Shown: in pieces, positions 6,170 through 14,086 of the stretch
How the letters are laid out: each line of letters opens with the position of its first letter
Position numbering within the stretch: position 1 is the first letter of the stretch
Origin: Candidatus Coproplasma stercoripullorum
GTDB lineage: Bacteria > Bacillota > Clostridia > Christensenellales > Borkfalkiaceae
Assembly: GCA_018712405.1 (NCBI GenBank)
Contig: DVHB01000082.1
Span: 1 to 36,800, forward strand
Reading direction: 5' to 3'
DNA length: 36,800 nucleotides
The notes under the pieces: model-generated
The model's input: the letters and a program-made list of their open reading frames with translations, nothing else
Database searches by the model: none
Told to the model about the DNA's origin: nothing
Made by a program: the position numbers and the translations under genes

Positions 6170-7960
6170 ATGGCATATCTCGCGTTTTACCGTATGTTCC
6201 GCCCCGACACACTTGACAAGGTAGTGCGGCAGGAGCATATCGTAAAAATTTTAAAAAACCAAATCGAAAGCGGTAAAATAGGGCACGCGTATCTCTTTTG
6301 CGGCCCGCGCGGCACGGGCAAGACGTCCGTCGCCAAAATTTTCGCGCGCGCCATAAACTGCGAACACCCCGTAGACGGTTCGCCATGCGGCAAGTGTGCA
6401 ACCTGCATGGCGCTCTCCGAGGGCGGCAATCTTGACATTTCGGAGATCGACGCCGCCTCCAACAACGGCGTGGATGAGATGCGCGACCTTAGGGAAAAGG
6501 TGCAGTATCCCCCCGTCGCCGGCAGGTATAAAGTTTATATCATCGACGAGGTGCACATGCTCACCGCCTCGGCGTTCAATGCCGTATTAAAGACGCTGGA
6601 AGAGCCCCCCGCGCACGCTGTGTTCATTCTGGCCACTACCGAACCGCAGAAGATCCCCGCAACCATTCTCTCGCGTTGCATGCGATTCGACTTCAAGCTC
6701 ATCCCTCAGCACGACCTGGAGGGACTGCTGAAAAATATACTCAACAAGATAGGAAAGGAGTACGAGGAGGAGGCCGTCGCCGCCATAGCCCGCGCGGGTG
6801 CGGGCAGCGCGCGCGATACGCTCTCCGTTGCAGATATGTGCGTTTCGTATTCCACCGGCAAGCTCACCTATTCCGACGTAAATGCCGTTTTAGGTTCTGC
6901 AGATTTCTATAAGATAGCCGAGGTGGTGCGTCTGCTCCTTTCGGAAGATTCCGGCGGCGCTCTCTCGTGCGCCGAGGAGATATTTTCCGGCGGCAAGAGT
7001 GCCGGCGTGTTTGTAAAGGACATCTTAAATTTTTTGAATAATGTTGCCGTCGCAAAGATGTGCAAAAACGCGCGCGAGATCTTAAACCTGCCCGACGAGA
7101 TGTTCTCCGCCGTGGTGGCGATAGCTCAGTCCGACGGGCACAGGATACTGCGCGCGACAGAGATATTTGTAAAGGCGGAGGGTGACATGCGCTACGCCGC
7201 CGACCCGCGCGTAGTGCTCGAAACGGCAATTTTGCGCTGTACGCTTCCCGCTGCCGACTACAATATCGACAGTCTGATATCCCGCGTTTCCGCGCTCGAA
7301 AAAAAGATAGCGGAGGGCGATTTCTCCTCCGCACATAAGGACATAAAGCTGCAGTCAACGCAGTCGCACGCATCGGGGACATTACAGTCTCAAGCCGCTT
7401 TTGAGAGCGCGCGCCCCGCGCAGAGAGGGGATGTTCAGTCAGACTTTTTCAGCGGCAGAAGCGGAAAAGCAACCCCCTTTTACGCGCAGGAGCCTGCGCA
7501 TGAGGGCGATGCATTGGCAAAATCTGTGCAGCGGTCCGAACCTTCGGCTGCACAGAAGAGGCCGTCACTCATTGAAACAAACGACGATCCGTTTGCCGTA
7601 AGCGGCGCAAAGCCTCAGGTTCAGCCCCAGGCGCGCCCCGCGGCAGGCGGCGGCCGCGGCGGGGTGCTGGCAAATCTCTTGAGAGCGCTGCGCACCACGC
7701 ATAAAAATGCCGTGCTCTTCACGCTGTGTTCCGACCTTGGCTGCGAGCAGAACGGCGATAAGGTAATTCTCACCACTGATAACGAGACGGTGCACCGCGC
7801 GATAACGCGGCAGGACAATGCAAAAATTCTCGCCGAAATTCTCTCGGAGTGCGGAGTTTCCGATTTCGAGGTCAGGCTCGCAAAAAAGGACGACAGCCTT
7901 TCCCGCGCGCTCAACGTGTTAAAGAACAATTTCGGCGGCACGGATATAGATATAAAATAA
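6170..7960 (+). CDS. dnaX: DNA polymerase III subunit gamma/tau
   Basis: A 596-residue clamp-loader ATPase that opens and loads the beta clamp and organises the replisome. The AAA+ domain shows Walker A GPRGTGKT (45-52), the four-cysteine zinc module C64/C73/C76/C79, Walker B with DEVH (126-129), sensor 1 (FILATTEPQKIPATILSRC) and sensor 2 (GSARDTLS). A lid and collar follow, then a low-complexity Ala/Gln/Pro linker (about residues 395-500), and a C-terminal tau-like domain (about 505-596). The ATG has only a weak AGCGGAG site. It heads the conserved dnaX-ybaB-recR cluster. An A-AAA-AAG heptamer occurs at codon 571, too late to make a truncated gamma form. Confidence 0.96.
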   Translation: MAYLAFYRMFRPDTLDKVVRQEHIVKILKNQIESGKIGHAYLFCGPRGTGKTSVAKIFARAINCEHPVDGSPCGKCATCMALSEGGNLDISEIDAASNNGVDEMRDLREKVQYPPVAGRYKVYIIDEVHMLTASAFNAVLKTLEEPPAHAVFILATTEPQKIPATILSRCMRFDFKLIPQHDLEGLLKNILNKIGKEYEEEAVAAIARAGAGSARDTLSVADMCVSYSTGKLTYSDVNAVLGSADFYKIAEVVRLLLSEDSGGALSCAEEIFSGGKSAGVFVKDILNFLNNVAVAKMCKNAREILNLPDEMFSAVVAIAQSDGHRILRATEIFVKAEGDMRYAADPRVVLETAILRCTLPAADYNIDSLISRVSALEKKIAEGDFSSAHKDIKLQSTQSHASGTLQSQAAFESARPAQRGDVQSDFFSGRSGKATPFYAQEPAHEGDALAKSVQRSEPSAAQKRPSLIETNDDPFAVSGAKPQVQPQARPAAGGGRGGVLANLLRALRTTHKNAVLFTLCSDLGCEQNGDKVILTTDNETVHRAITRQDNAKILAEILSECGVSDFEVRLAKKDDSLSRALNVLKNNFGGTDIDIK

Positions 7961-7976
7961 ATTCAGTTTAAAATTT

Positions 7977-7995
7977 GCGGCGGCATTTCCGCCGC
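7977..7995 (+). other. Hairpin between dnaX and ybaB
   Basis: GCGGCGG-CATTT-CCGCCGC forms a 7-bp GC stem in the 65-bp gap. No T-run follows, so it is more likely an mRNA-stability or processing structure within the operon than a terminator. Confidence 0.4.
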
Positions 7996-8025
7996 AGTCG
8001 AAAAGGTAAAAAGGAGTTTTAAAAT

Positions 8026-8391
8026 ATGGCTGGTTACCGCGGAGGTATGGGCGGAGGCATGAACAACCTCGTAAAGCAGGCCCAAAAAATTCAGGAGCAG
8101 ATGCAGGCGGCCGAAAAGGAGCTTGAAGAGCTCGAAGTCGTCGGCCTTTCTGGCGGCGGCGAAGAGGGCGACGAAACGGTCGTCATCTATATGAACGGCA
8201 AAAAGGTGATAAACGGAGTGGAGTTCGGCAGCAAGATCTCCCAGATGATCGACCTTAACGACGAGGAAGACGTGGAGATGCTCGAGGACCTTATTCTTGC
8301 CGCCATAAACGACGGATACAAAAAGGCCGACGAGCTCTATGAAGAGAAGATGGGCAAGTTCGGAAGTGCGAGTCTTCCCGGCTTCATGTAA
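8026..8391 (+). CDS. ybaB: YbaB/EbfC-family nucleoid-associated protein
   Basis: A 121-residue small DNA-binding protein that forms a tweezer-like dimer and is encoded between dnaX and recR in most bacteria. The N-terminal glycine/methionine-rich stretch GGMGGGMNNLVKQAQKIQEQM and the helix AAEKELEELEVVG are typical. The central beta part carries GDETVVIYMNGKKVINGVEF, and the C-terminal helix has LEDLILAAINDGYKKADELYEEKMG. The AAGGAG site lies nine bases before the ATG. It probably associates with the chromosome or with replication and repair complexes; its precise role is not settled in any species. Identification by sequence and context is secure. Confidence 0.95.
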   Translation: MAGYRGGMGGGMNNLVKQAQKIQEQMQAAEKELEELEVVGLSGGGEEGDETVVIYMNGKKVINGVEFGSKISQMIDLNDEEDVEMLEDLILAAINDGYKKADELYEEKMGKFGSASLPGFM

Positions 8392-8415
8392 GCAATTTCA
8401 ACATTCTACGGGCTC

Positions 8416-8550
8416 AGCTCGGGTTCATATATACATCGCATAACATTGTCGCGCTTACGGTTCTGCTCAGTCACTTACCTCTAAGTAAGCTCCTTCGCAG
8501 CGTTCCGCACGCTCCTCGTTCTGCTCGTATCTCTGAACCCGTTATGAGCT
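8416..8550. repeat. Hairpin-closed intergenic repeat, copy A
   Basis: A core at 8447-8527 (starting TGTCGCGCTTACGG, ending CTGCTCG) aligns almost without gaps to the core after serS. Inside it CTTAC-CTCTAA-GTAAG is a hairpin. The core is enclosed by complementary arms: AGCTC-GGGTTCA (8416-8427) faces TGAACCC (8534-8540) and GAGCT (8546-8550). The arm sequences differ from those of copy B. No coding potential is apparent. It is probably a non-autonomous mobile element or a structured RNA of unknown role. Confidence 0.65.
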
Positions 8551-8582
8551 TTAACTGAAGTAAAATTTATTTTAAAATAATT

Positions 8583-8781
8583 ATTATGCGCAAGGTAGAT
8601 TTTCCCGCCGTAAAATGTAGCGCGATGGCTCGAGCGTTAAGCATTTTACAAGGAATAAATCTTTGCCATAACAAGTTTAAAATTAATTATGCCGAGAAAA
8701 AGAGCAGGCGAATTTAGTTCGCCGATACCTCTTTTTCCGACATATTTACCCTCACGGCAAAGATTTTTGCATAGCAAAAAG
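8583..8781. repeat. Nested inverted-repeat block upstream of recR
   Basis: About 200 bp of stacked inverted repeats. GTAAAATG/CATTTTAC occurs near 8609-8648. AAATCTTTGCC (8657-8667) faces GGCAAAGATTT (8757-8767). GAAAAAGAG faces CTCTTTTTC, and GGCGAA-TTTAG-TTCGCC forms the apex. A final TTTTTGC-ATA-GCAAAAA hairpin follows. The modules TGCGCAAGG, ATTTTCCCGCCG and CGAATTTAGTTCG recur in the gyrB leader. The 38-codon N-terminal extension of the recR ORF in the track is translated from this block and is unlikely to be real. Confidence 0.6.
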
Positions 8782-8802
8782 ATTTGCGTGAACTGTTTTT
8801 TT

Positions 8803-9393
8803 ATGGATATTTTCATAGAGCCTATCGGAAGGCTTATAAACGAATTTACAAAACTGCCGGGCGTCGGCAAAAAGACGGCGCAGCGGTATGCCTACAAGAT
8901 AATAAATATGAGCGCCGAGGAGGCGGCGGGGTTTGCAAACGCCATCACCGAGGCCAAGCACAAGGTAAAGTACTGCAAGGTTTGCGGTAATTTTACCGAA
9001 AACGACGTGTGCGACATCTGCCGCACGCGCGACAAGTCCACCATCTGCGTGGTGAAGGAGCCCAAGGACGTTATAGCGCTTGAAAAGCTGCACGAATACA
9101 AGGGCGTGTACCACGTTCTTCACGGCGTGATAAGTCCCATGGAGGGTATAGGGCCGAACGATATACGCGTAAAGGAACTTTTGTCGCGCATAGACGGCAG
9201 TGTTAAAGAGGTGATAATGGCCACCAACCCCGACGTGGAGGGCGAGGCGACCGCTATGTATATCGCTCGTCTTTTAAAGCCGCTCGGCGTAAACGTCACC
9301 CGTCTCGCGCACGGCATCCCCATAGGCAGCGAAATAGAGTATACCGACGACGTAACTCTCTCCCGTGCTCTTTTGGAGAGAAAATCAATTTAA
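8803..9393 (+). CDS. recR: Recombination mediator protein RecR
   Basis: A 196-residue protein (family about 198) acting with RecF and RecO to load RecA at gaps during recombinational repair. An N-terminal helix-hairpin-helix shows [13 protein letters not shown], followed by a four-cysteine zinc finger (CKVC and CDIC). The Toprim domain carries [13 protein letters not shown] and [16 protein letters not shown], and the C-terminal part [22 protein letters not shown] is canonical. The ATG at 8803 ([15 protein letters not shown]) matches the family start; the track's upstream ATG adds 38 residues from repeat DNA. No clear Shine-Dalgarno precedes it. It is normally cotranscribed with dnaX and ybaB, but here about 410 bp of repeats intervene. 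Confidence 0.96.
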   Translation: MDIFIEPIGRLINEFTKLPGVGKKTAQRYAYKIINMSAEEAAGFANAITEAKHKVKYCKVCGNFTENDVCDICRTRDKSTICVVKEPKDVIALEKLHEYKGVYHVLHGVISPMEGIGPNDIRVKELLSRIDGSVKEVIMATNPDVEGEATAMYIARLLKPLGVNVTRLAHGIPIGSEIEYTDDVTLSRALLERKSI

Positions 9394-9480
9394 AACTTTT
9401 TAGCAAAGTACTTTGTGTGACATAAATGGCTCCTATCCGGGGCTGATCAAGTAAAATCAAAAAACTGACGGAGAATTGCC

Positions 9481-10470
9481 ATGAAAATTTCCGTTCTCGG
9501 CTGCGGCAGATGGGGCTCGTTCATCGCGTGGTACCAGTCGGCCGTTCTGGGCAACGACGTGATAAGCTGGGGTCCCGAAGGCGACTATTCGTATGAGGTG
9601 CTCAAAAATACGGGCAGGAACGAATATGTCGAACTTGACGGCAGGATCAAGCTCACGTGCGACCTTGAATATGCGCTCAGAGAGAGCGATATTATAATAA
9701 TTTCCATAAGCTCGCAGGGCCTGCGCGGCTTTATGCAGAGGATAATAAAATACCCCGTGAAGGGCAAGATATTCGTGCTGTGCATGAAGGGCATAGAGGA
9801 GTCGACGGGCAAGCGCCTCTCGCAGGTGCTCACCGAGAGCGGCATTTCGCCCGATAAAATAGCCGTATGGGTGGGCCCCGGGCACATCCAGGCATTTGTA
9901 AAGGGCATACCCAACTGCATGGTCATCGATTCGTCGAACGATACTTTAAAGCGCCACCTTGCCGATAACTTCAAGAGCAACCTCATCCGCTTCTACTACG
10001 GCAACGACCTCATAGGCACGGAGATAGGCGCAGCCGCCAAAAACGTTCTGGGCATCGCTGCGGGCGTTCTCGACGGCAGCGGCTATGTAAGTTTAAAGGG
10101 GCCTTTGATGTCGCGCGGCGCCAACGAGGTCGGCAGGCTCATAAAGGCGATGGGCGGCAACTTCATGTCGGCCTACGGCCTTGCGCACCTCGGCGACTAT
10201 GAAACTACGCTCTTTTCCGAGTATTCGCACAACCGCCGTTATGGCGAGATGATGGCAAAGGGCCGGAAGTTTGAAAAGCTCGCCGAAGGCGTAATGACGG
10301 CCAAGGCCATGAAAAAGATGGGTGAGGAACACGGCGTGGAGCTTCCGATAACCGAGGCCGTATACGAGGCGTGTTTTGAATCGCACGCCTTTGACAGCGG
10401 CGACGGCGCCAAGGAGTGCATGAGCATAATTTTAAGGCTGTTCGACCGCGCCACCAAGAGTGAATTTTAA
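9481..10470 (+). CDS. gpsA: Glycerol-3-phosphate dehydrogenase [NAD(P)+] family protein
   Basis: A 329-residue cytosolic oxidoreductase interconverting dihydroxyacetone phosphate and sn-glycerol 3-phosphate, supplying the phospholipid backbone. The N-terminal Rossmann motif is ISVLGCGRWGSFIAWY. The catalytic-lysine segment EIGAAAKNVLGIAAGVLDG and the C-terminal SRGANEVGRL, GLAHLGDYETTLFSEYSHNRRYGEMMAKG follow the GpsA order. The sequence is divergent: the usual GAWGTALA and GLGDLxxT motifs read GRWGSFIA and HLGDYETT. A related dehydrogenase with another small phosphorylated substrate therefore cannot be excluded. GGAG lies just upstream of the ATG. It is monocistronic, ending in a strong terminator. 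Confidence 0.82.
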   Translation: MKISVLGCGRWGSFIAWYQSAVLGNDVISWGPEGDYSYEVLKNTGRNEYVELDGRIKLTCDLEYALRESDIIIISISSQGLRGFMQRIIKYPVKGKIFVLCMKGIEESTGKRLSQVLTESGISPDKIAVWVGPGHIQAFVKGIPNCMVIDSSNDTLKRHLADNFKSNLIRFYYGNDLIGTEIGAAAKNVLGIAAGVLDGSGYVSLKGPLMSRGANEVGRLIKAMGGNFMSAYGLAHLGDYETTLFSEYSHNRRYGEMMAKGRKFEKLAEGVMTAKAMKKMGEEHGVELPITEAVYEACFESHAFDSGDGAKECMSIILRLFDRATKSEF

Positions 10471-10479
10471 TATTTGAAC

Positions 10480-10526
10480 AAACGGGCGGTATTTGTGCAA
10501 AATGCACAAATACCGCCCGTTTTTAT
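10480..10526 (+). terminator. Long perfect hairpin terminator after gpsA
   Basis: A 20-bp perfect stem (AAACGGGCGGTATTTGTGCA and its complement) with a 3-nt AAA loop runs into TTTTATT. A strong intrinsic terminator whose geometry resembles the pnp one. Confidence 0.9.
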
Positions 10527-10554
10527 TGATATTGCTGTTATAGTAGTTTATAAT
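10526..10554 (+). promoter_or_regulatory. Promoter of the 389-aa lipoprotein
   Basis: TTGATA (10526-10531), a 17-bp spacer and TATAAT (10549-10554) give a near-consensus vegetative promoter. It begins directly at the end of the gpsA terminator. Confidence 0.7.
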
Positions 10555-10612
10555 GTAAGAGCAATAAAGCAGATTTGTTTTAAGGCTTACAAAACGAAAA
10601 GGGAAAAAGAAT

Positions 10613-11782
10613 ATGTCAAAGAGAATAAAGCTGTTTGCAGCATGCGTAGCCTTTCTTGCTATATGTATTATCTCTGCTCTATCCGGCTGTTCTTTAGAAC
10701 TTACATTGAAGCGTGGCGCAATGAATAGGATCCCGGTTGAAGCAGACTATCTGCTCGGTTATGATAGCGGCATTTCTGTAGACGGAAAATTTATTTATTA
10801 TGACGACGTGGTCGATAAAGCGCTTAAAGACGACGGTGTAACAATAAAAAACGCTGAAAGTGAAATTGACGGGGTTTATTCTTCTGGCAAAGTGTTTTTT
10901 TCTTATGATTATCATTGCACGGATGTGCAGGCTGAGGACGACAGGGACAGCTATATTCGGGTAAAAAGCTGTACGGGTTATATAGATTTATCTGACGAAT
11001 CGGTGAGCTTCTTGCGTTTTATTGAGGGGAAAAAGAAATATAATAAAGATTCTTTGTTGCAATCGGTCAATCTCGGCGATCATGTTATTTTCTATAAAGA
11101 AGACGACTTTATAGACGTAGTCGGTGTTGAAACGGGAGATTTTATAAGCTACGACATATCTATGTATCCGTCACACAAATTTTTCAGCACGGCTGCCGTA
11201 TTTTATGACAAGAACGAAATTCTGGCGATCGATGGCGGGAAGAAGTCAGTAATTCCTTATCCCGCCGATGCAAATCAACTATCCTGTCTTTCATATGGCT
11301 GGCTTCTTTATGGTAGATATGTTTCAGACGAATTAAAGTTGGCCGCTATAAATATTTATACGGGTGAATGTGCGGATGAAGATAAGATTGCTCTTTTAAA
11401 TGAAGAGTATGGCTATTTCAACGAATACTATGATCTGGTTCCGATAGGAGACGGACTGTATAAGTATTATTCAATTAACCATTATATTCAAATCATGGAC
11501 AGTGAGTACAATGTACTCTTTGAATTGACGCCCGATTATATGCGGCAACACAATGCGGCATTTGCCAGGGTAGAAAAATTGTTTAACAGTGAATTAGATT
11601 TCGGCCAGGTATTTGTTCAAGATAAAACGGTATATTTTTCGGCCGGGAAATATGTCCCGTTTGGCAGATTTCATCTGGATGCAACCTATACTCTATGTTT
11701 CCGTTGGGATCTAAAAGGAGTCCCTCAATATATCGGATATATGCCGGCAGTTACGCCGTTCAGATTTGTCATACCAGCCTGA
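10613..11782 (+). CDS. Predicted lipoprotein of unknown function
   Basis: A 389-residue protein starting with a basic residue-rich tip, a hydrophobic segment (about 7-22) and the lipobox LSGC with C26 as the lipidated cysteine, so it should sit on the outer face of the membrane. The mature part is acidic and rich in Tyr, Asp and beta-forming stretches such as GKFIYYDD, GKVFFSYDY and DGLYKYYSINHYIQIMD. The spacing suggests a beta-propeller or similar repeat fold, but no family was recognised. AAGGG precedes the ATG weakly. Codon use is clearly more AT-rich than in gpsA and typA on either side, suggesting acquisition or relaxed selection. It has its own promoter and terminator. Confidence 0.75.
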   Translation: MSKRIKLFAACVAFLAICIISALSGCSLELTLKRGAMNRIPVEADYLLGYDSGISVDGKFIYYDDVVDKALKDDGVTIKNAESEIDGVYSSGKVFFSYDYHCTDVQAEDDRDSYIRVKSCTGYIDLSDESVSFLRFIEGKKKYNKDSLLQSVNLGDHVIFYKEDDFIDVVGVETGDFISYDISMYPSHKFFSTAAVFYDKNEILAIDGGKKSVIPYPADANQLSCLSYGWLLYGRYVSDELKLAAINIYTGECADEDKIALLNEEYGYFNEYYDLVPIGDGLYKYYSINHYIQIMDSEYNVLFELTPDYMRQHNAAFARVEKLFNSELDFGQVFVQDKTVYFSAGKYVPFGRFHLDATYTLCFRWDLKGVPQYIGYMPAVTPFRFVIPA

Positions 11783-11830
11783 TATTGCAAACAATTATAA
11801 AAAATTTTTATTGTTTTACAAAAAAAGTCA

Positions 11831-11868
11831 AAAATTTGCAGCCGCATATAATGGGTTGCAAATTTTTT
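11831..11868 (+). terminator. Terminator after the lipoprotein gene
   Basis: AAAATTTGCA (11831-11840) pairs with TGCAAATTTT (11857-11866) around a 16-nt loop and ends in a T-run. Its right arm overlaps the -35 box of the typA promoter. Confidence 0.6.
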
Positions 11869-11884
11869 GTTACAGATTTATAAT
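11856..11884 (+). promoter_or_regulatory. typA promoter
   Basis: TTGCAA (11856-11861), a 17-bp spacer and TATAAT (11879-11884) form a good vegetative promoter 35 bp before the typA start codon. Confidence 0.7.
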
Positions 11885-11918
11885 ATAACTTGAAATTTAT
11901 CTGTAAAAAAGGGAATTT

Positions 11919-13751
11919 ATGGTAAGAAACGATTTACGAAATGTTGCAATAATCGCGCACGTCGACCACGGCAAGACCACCCTCGTCGACGCAATGCTCA
12001 AGCAGAGCCATGCCTTCAGGGACAACCAGGCGGTGGAGGAGAGGGTCATGGACTCCAACGCGCTCGAGCGTGAGCGCGGAATAACCATACTTGCCAAAAA
12101 TACGTCCGTCCACTACAACGGCGTTAAGATAAACATTGTCGATACCCCGGGCCACGCAGACTTCTCGGGCGAGGTAGAGAGGGTAATGATGATGGTAAAC
12201 GGCGTGCTCGTTTTGGTTGACGCCGCCGAGGGCCCCATGCCCCAGACGAGGTTCGTCGTGCAGAAGGCGCTCGAGATGGGCCACAGACTGATAATCGTCG
12301 TAAACAAGATCGACCGTCCCGACGCCCGCCTCAATGAGGTGCAGGACGAGATACTCGAACTACTTATGGAGCTCGACGCCTCCGACGACCAGCTCATGAG
12401 CCCCGTCGTATGGTGCTCGGGCCGCAACGGCACTGCAACGCTCGATTTAAACACTCCCTGCAAGGACCTTACGCCGCTGTTCGATACCATAATTTCACAT
12501 ATTCAGCCCATGGAGGTGGACGAAATGGGCGGCGCGCAGCTGCTCGTCTCCTCTATCGACTACAACGACTACGTTGGCCGCATAGGCATAGGCAGGATAG
12601 AGCGCGGCGAGATTTTGCAGGGCCAGTCGGTGGTTGTCACCAACTACAACAACCAGCAGATGATGCTTGCGGGCAAGATAGCCAACCTCTACCAGATAGA
12701 GGGCTTAAGCCGCGTACCCTGCGAAAGGGCGATAGCCGGCGATATCGTCTGCTTCTCCGGTCTTGAAAAGATAAACATAGGCGACACGGTGTGCTCGCCC
12801 GACTGCGTGGAGCCGCACAAGTTCGTAAAGATATCCGAGCCGACTGTTGAGATGACTTTCTCGGTAAACGATTCGCCCTTTGCGGGCAAAGAGGGAAAGT
12901 GGGTGACCACCAGGCATCTCCGCGAAAGACTGTTCCGGGAACTTTTAAAGGACGTATCCCTCCGCGTGGAGGAGACGGAGTCTGCCGACAGCTACCGCGT
13001 GTGCGGCAGGGGCGAGATGCACCTCTCCATTCTGATAGAAAATATGCGCCGCGAGGGTTACGAGTTCCAGGTTTCCACGCCGCGCGTGCTCTATAAAGAT
13101 ATAAACGGCGTAAAGTGCGAGCCCATGGAGCGCCTTATCGTCGACGTGCCCGACGAATTTACGGGCGCGGTATTCCAGAGCATGGGCGAGAGGAAGGGCG
13201 AACTTCTGCACATGAGCGCCGTGGGCAGCCGCACCAGGCTGGAGTTCATAATTCCCGCGCGCGGCCTCTTCGGCTACAAGAGCGAGTTTTTGACCTCCAC
13301 CAAGGGCGAGGGCGTGTTCTCGTCGGTGTTCTTCGAATACCAGCCCTACAAGGGCGAATTTTCGCGCAGGAGCACTGGCTCTCTCGTCGCGTTCGAAACG
13401 GGCGAGGCTGTGACTTACGGCCTCTATAACGCCCAGGGCCGCGGCACGCTGTTCATCGGCCCGGGCACGCAGGTGTACGAGGGCATGGTCATAGGCGAAA
13501 GCCCCAAGGCGGAGGATATAAACGTAAACGTCTGCAAGCAGAAGCACCTCACAAATACCCGCTCTTCGTCCAGCGACGACGCACTCAGACTCATAACCCC
13601 CAAGCGCATGAGCCTTGAGGAGTGTCTCGAGTTCATCGCCGACGACGAACTTTTGGAGATAACCCCCAAAAATATCCGTATCCGCAAGCGCATTCTCGAC
13701 TCCGAGCTTCGCGCCAAGGCCGCGGCCAAAATCAGAAAAGGTCTTGTGTAA
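11919..13751 (+). CDS. typA: Translational GTPase TypA/BipA
   Basis: A 610-residue ribosome-binding GTPase related to EF-G. It helps 50S assembly and stress or low-temperature growth in other bacteria. GTP-binding motifs are G1 AHVDHGKT (13-20), G2 RGITI, G3 DTPGH and G4 NKID. Domain II, a domain III with GRGEMHLSILIENMRREGYEF, domain V and the TypA-specific C-terminal domain (GRGTLFIGPGTQVYEGMVIGE, KQKHLTNTRSSSSDDALRL) follow in order. It lacks EF-G domain IV, as expected. The ATG has a GGGA site and its own consensus promoter. The 292-residue antisense ORF over its 3' half is a high-GC shadow. Confidence 0.97.
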   Translation: MVRNDLRNVAIIAHVDHGKTTLVDAMLKQSHAFRDNQAVEERVMDSNALERERGITILAKNTSVHYNGVKINIVDTPGHADFSGEVERVMMMVNGVLVLVDAAEGPMPQTRFVVQKALEMGHRLIIVVNKIDRPDARLNEVQDEILELLMELDASDDQLMSPVVWCSGRNGTATLDLNTPCKDLTPLFDTIISHIQPMEVDEMGGAQLLVSSIDYNDYVGRIGIGRIERGEILQGQSVVVTNYNNQQMMLAGKIANLYQIEGLSRVPCERAIAGDIVCFSGLEKINIGDTVCSPDCVEPHKFVKISEPTVEMTFSVNDSPFAGKEGKWVTTRHLRERLFRELLKDVSLRVEETESADSYRVCGRGEMHLSILIENMRREGYEFQVSTPRVLYKDINGVKCEPMERLIVDVPDEFTGAVFQSMGERKGELLHMSAVGSRTRLEFIIPARGLFGYKSEFLTSTKGEGVFSSVFFEYQPYKGEFSRRSTGSLVAFETGEAVTYGLYNAQGRGTLFIGPGTQVYEGMVIGESPKAEDINVNVCKQKHLTNTRSSSSDDALRLITPKRMSLEECLEFIADDELLEITPKNIRIRKRILDSELRAKAAAKIRKGLV

Positions 13752-13764
13752 AATTGCGCGCCGA

Positions 13765-13807
13765 CTTGCTTCCCTTAACGCTTCAGCTTTAAGGGAGGAC
13801 GAGCAAG
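13765..13807 (+). terminator. Stem-loop after typA
   Basis: CTTGC-T-TCCCTTAA ... TTAAGGGA-GGACGA-GCAAG gives an 8-bp inner stem (13771-13778 with 13789-13796) and a 5-bp outer stem. No T-run follows. It resembles common intergenic repeats and may end typA transcription only weakly. Confidence 0.4.
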
Positions 13808-13817
13808 GCATTTCATA

Positions 13818-13955
13818 GCACAACGGATATCTGTTGTGCGTGCCGTAGCGAGATGAGTGAGCACCTATGAAAGTGTGCGAACGGTGACCGAGCAGTGCAG
13901 CTTATTTGCCGCACGCACTGCGAGAGCACGCGGAGCGTGACGGAGAGATAGACGC
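13818..13955. repeat. Hairpin-closed intergenic repeat, possible copy C
   Basis: GCACAAC-GGATATCT-GTTGTGC forms a left hairpin. GTGCGTGC (13836-13843) then faces GCACGCAC (13911-13918). The enclosed stretch contains GTGACCGAGCAG, which resembles the reverse complement of copies A and B (GTGAC(C/T)GAGCAG type). GGAGCGTGACGGAGAGAT follows. The similarity is looser than that between A and B. The rest of the 300-bp gap between typA and yabP holds only a stem-loop at 13765-13807 and a terminator at 14021-14052. Confidence 0.4.
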
Positions 13956-14020
13956 TTGCTTTTATAAGTTTTTAAGTATATCGATTTGATTAACATAAGT
14001 TTCTGTTTTCCCGCATATAT

Positions 14021-14052
14021 AAATACTGCCCTTTAAGGGGCAGTATTTTTTT
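14021..14052 (+). terminator. Intrinsic terminator upstream of yabP
   Basis: AAATACTGCCC (14021-14031) pairs with GGGCAGTATTT (14038-14048) and is followed by TTTT. It lies 35 bp before the yabP start, so it could end upstream transcription or attenuate the yabP operon. Confidence 0.75.
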
Positions 14053-14086
14053 GCGCGCAGATTTTGCCGCGCCCGCGGAGGGAGAG

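Noticed and set aside
7880-7888. A-AAA-AAG slippery heptamer in dnaX, identical to the E. coli frameshift site
   Set aside because: It is in the correct phase but at codon 571 of 596. A -1 shift would run to a stop at almost the same length, so it cannot produce a truncated gamma subunit.
10474-10728. 84-residue ORF overlapping the gpsA terminator
   Set aside because: It starts inside a 20-bp terminator stem and overlaps the better-supported lipoprotein gene in another frame.
12945-13823. 292-residue minus-strand ORF over typA
   Set aside because: Antisense to conserved TypA domains, with compositionally biased Ala/His/Glu content and no family features.
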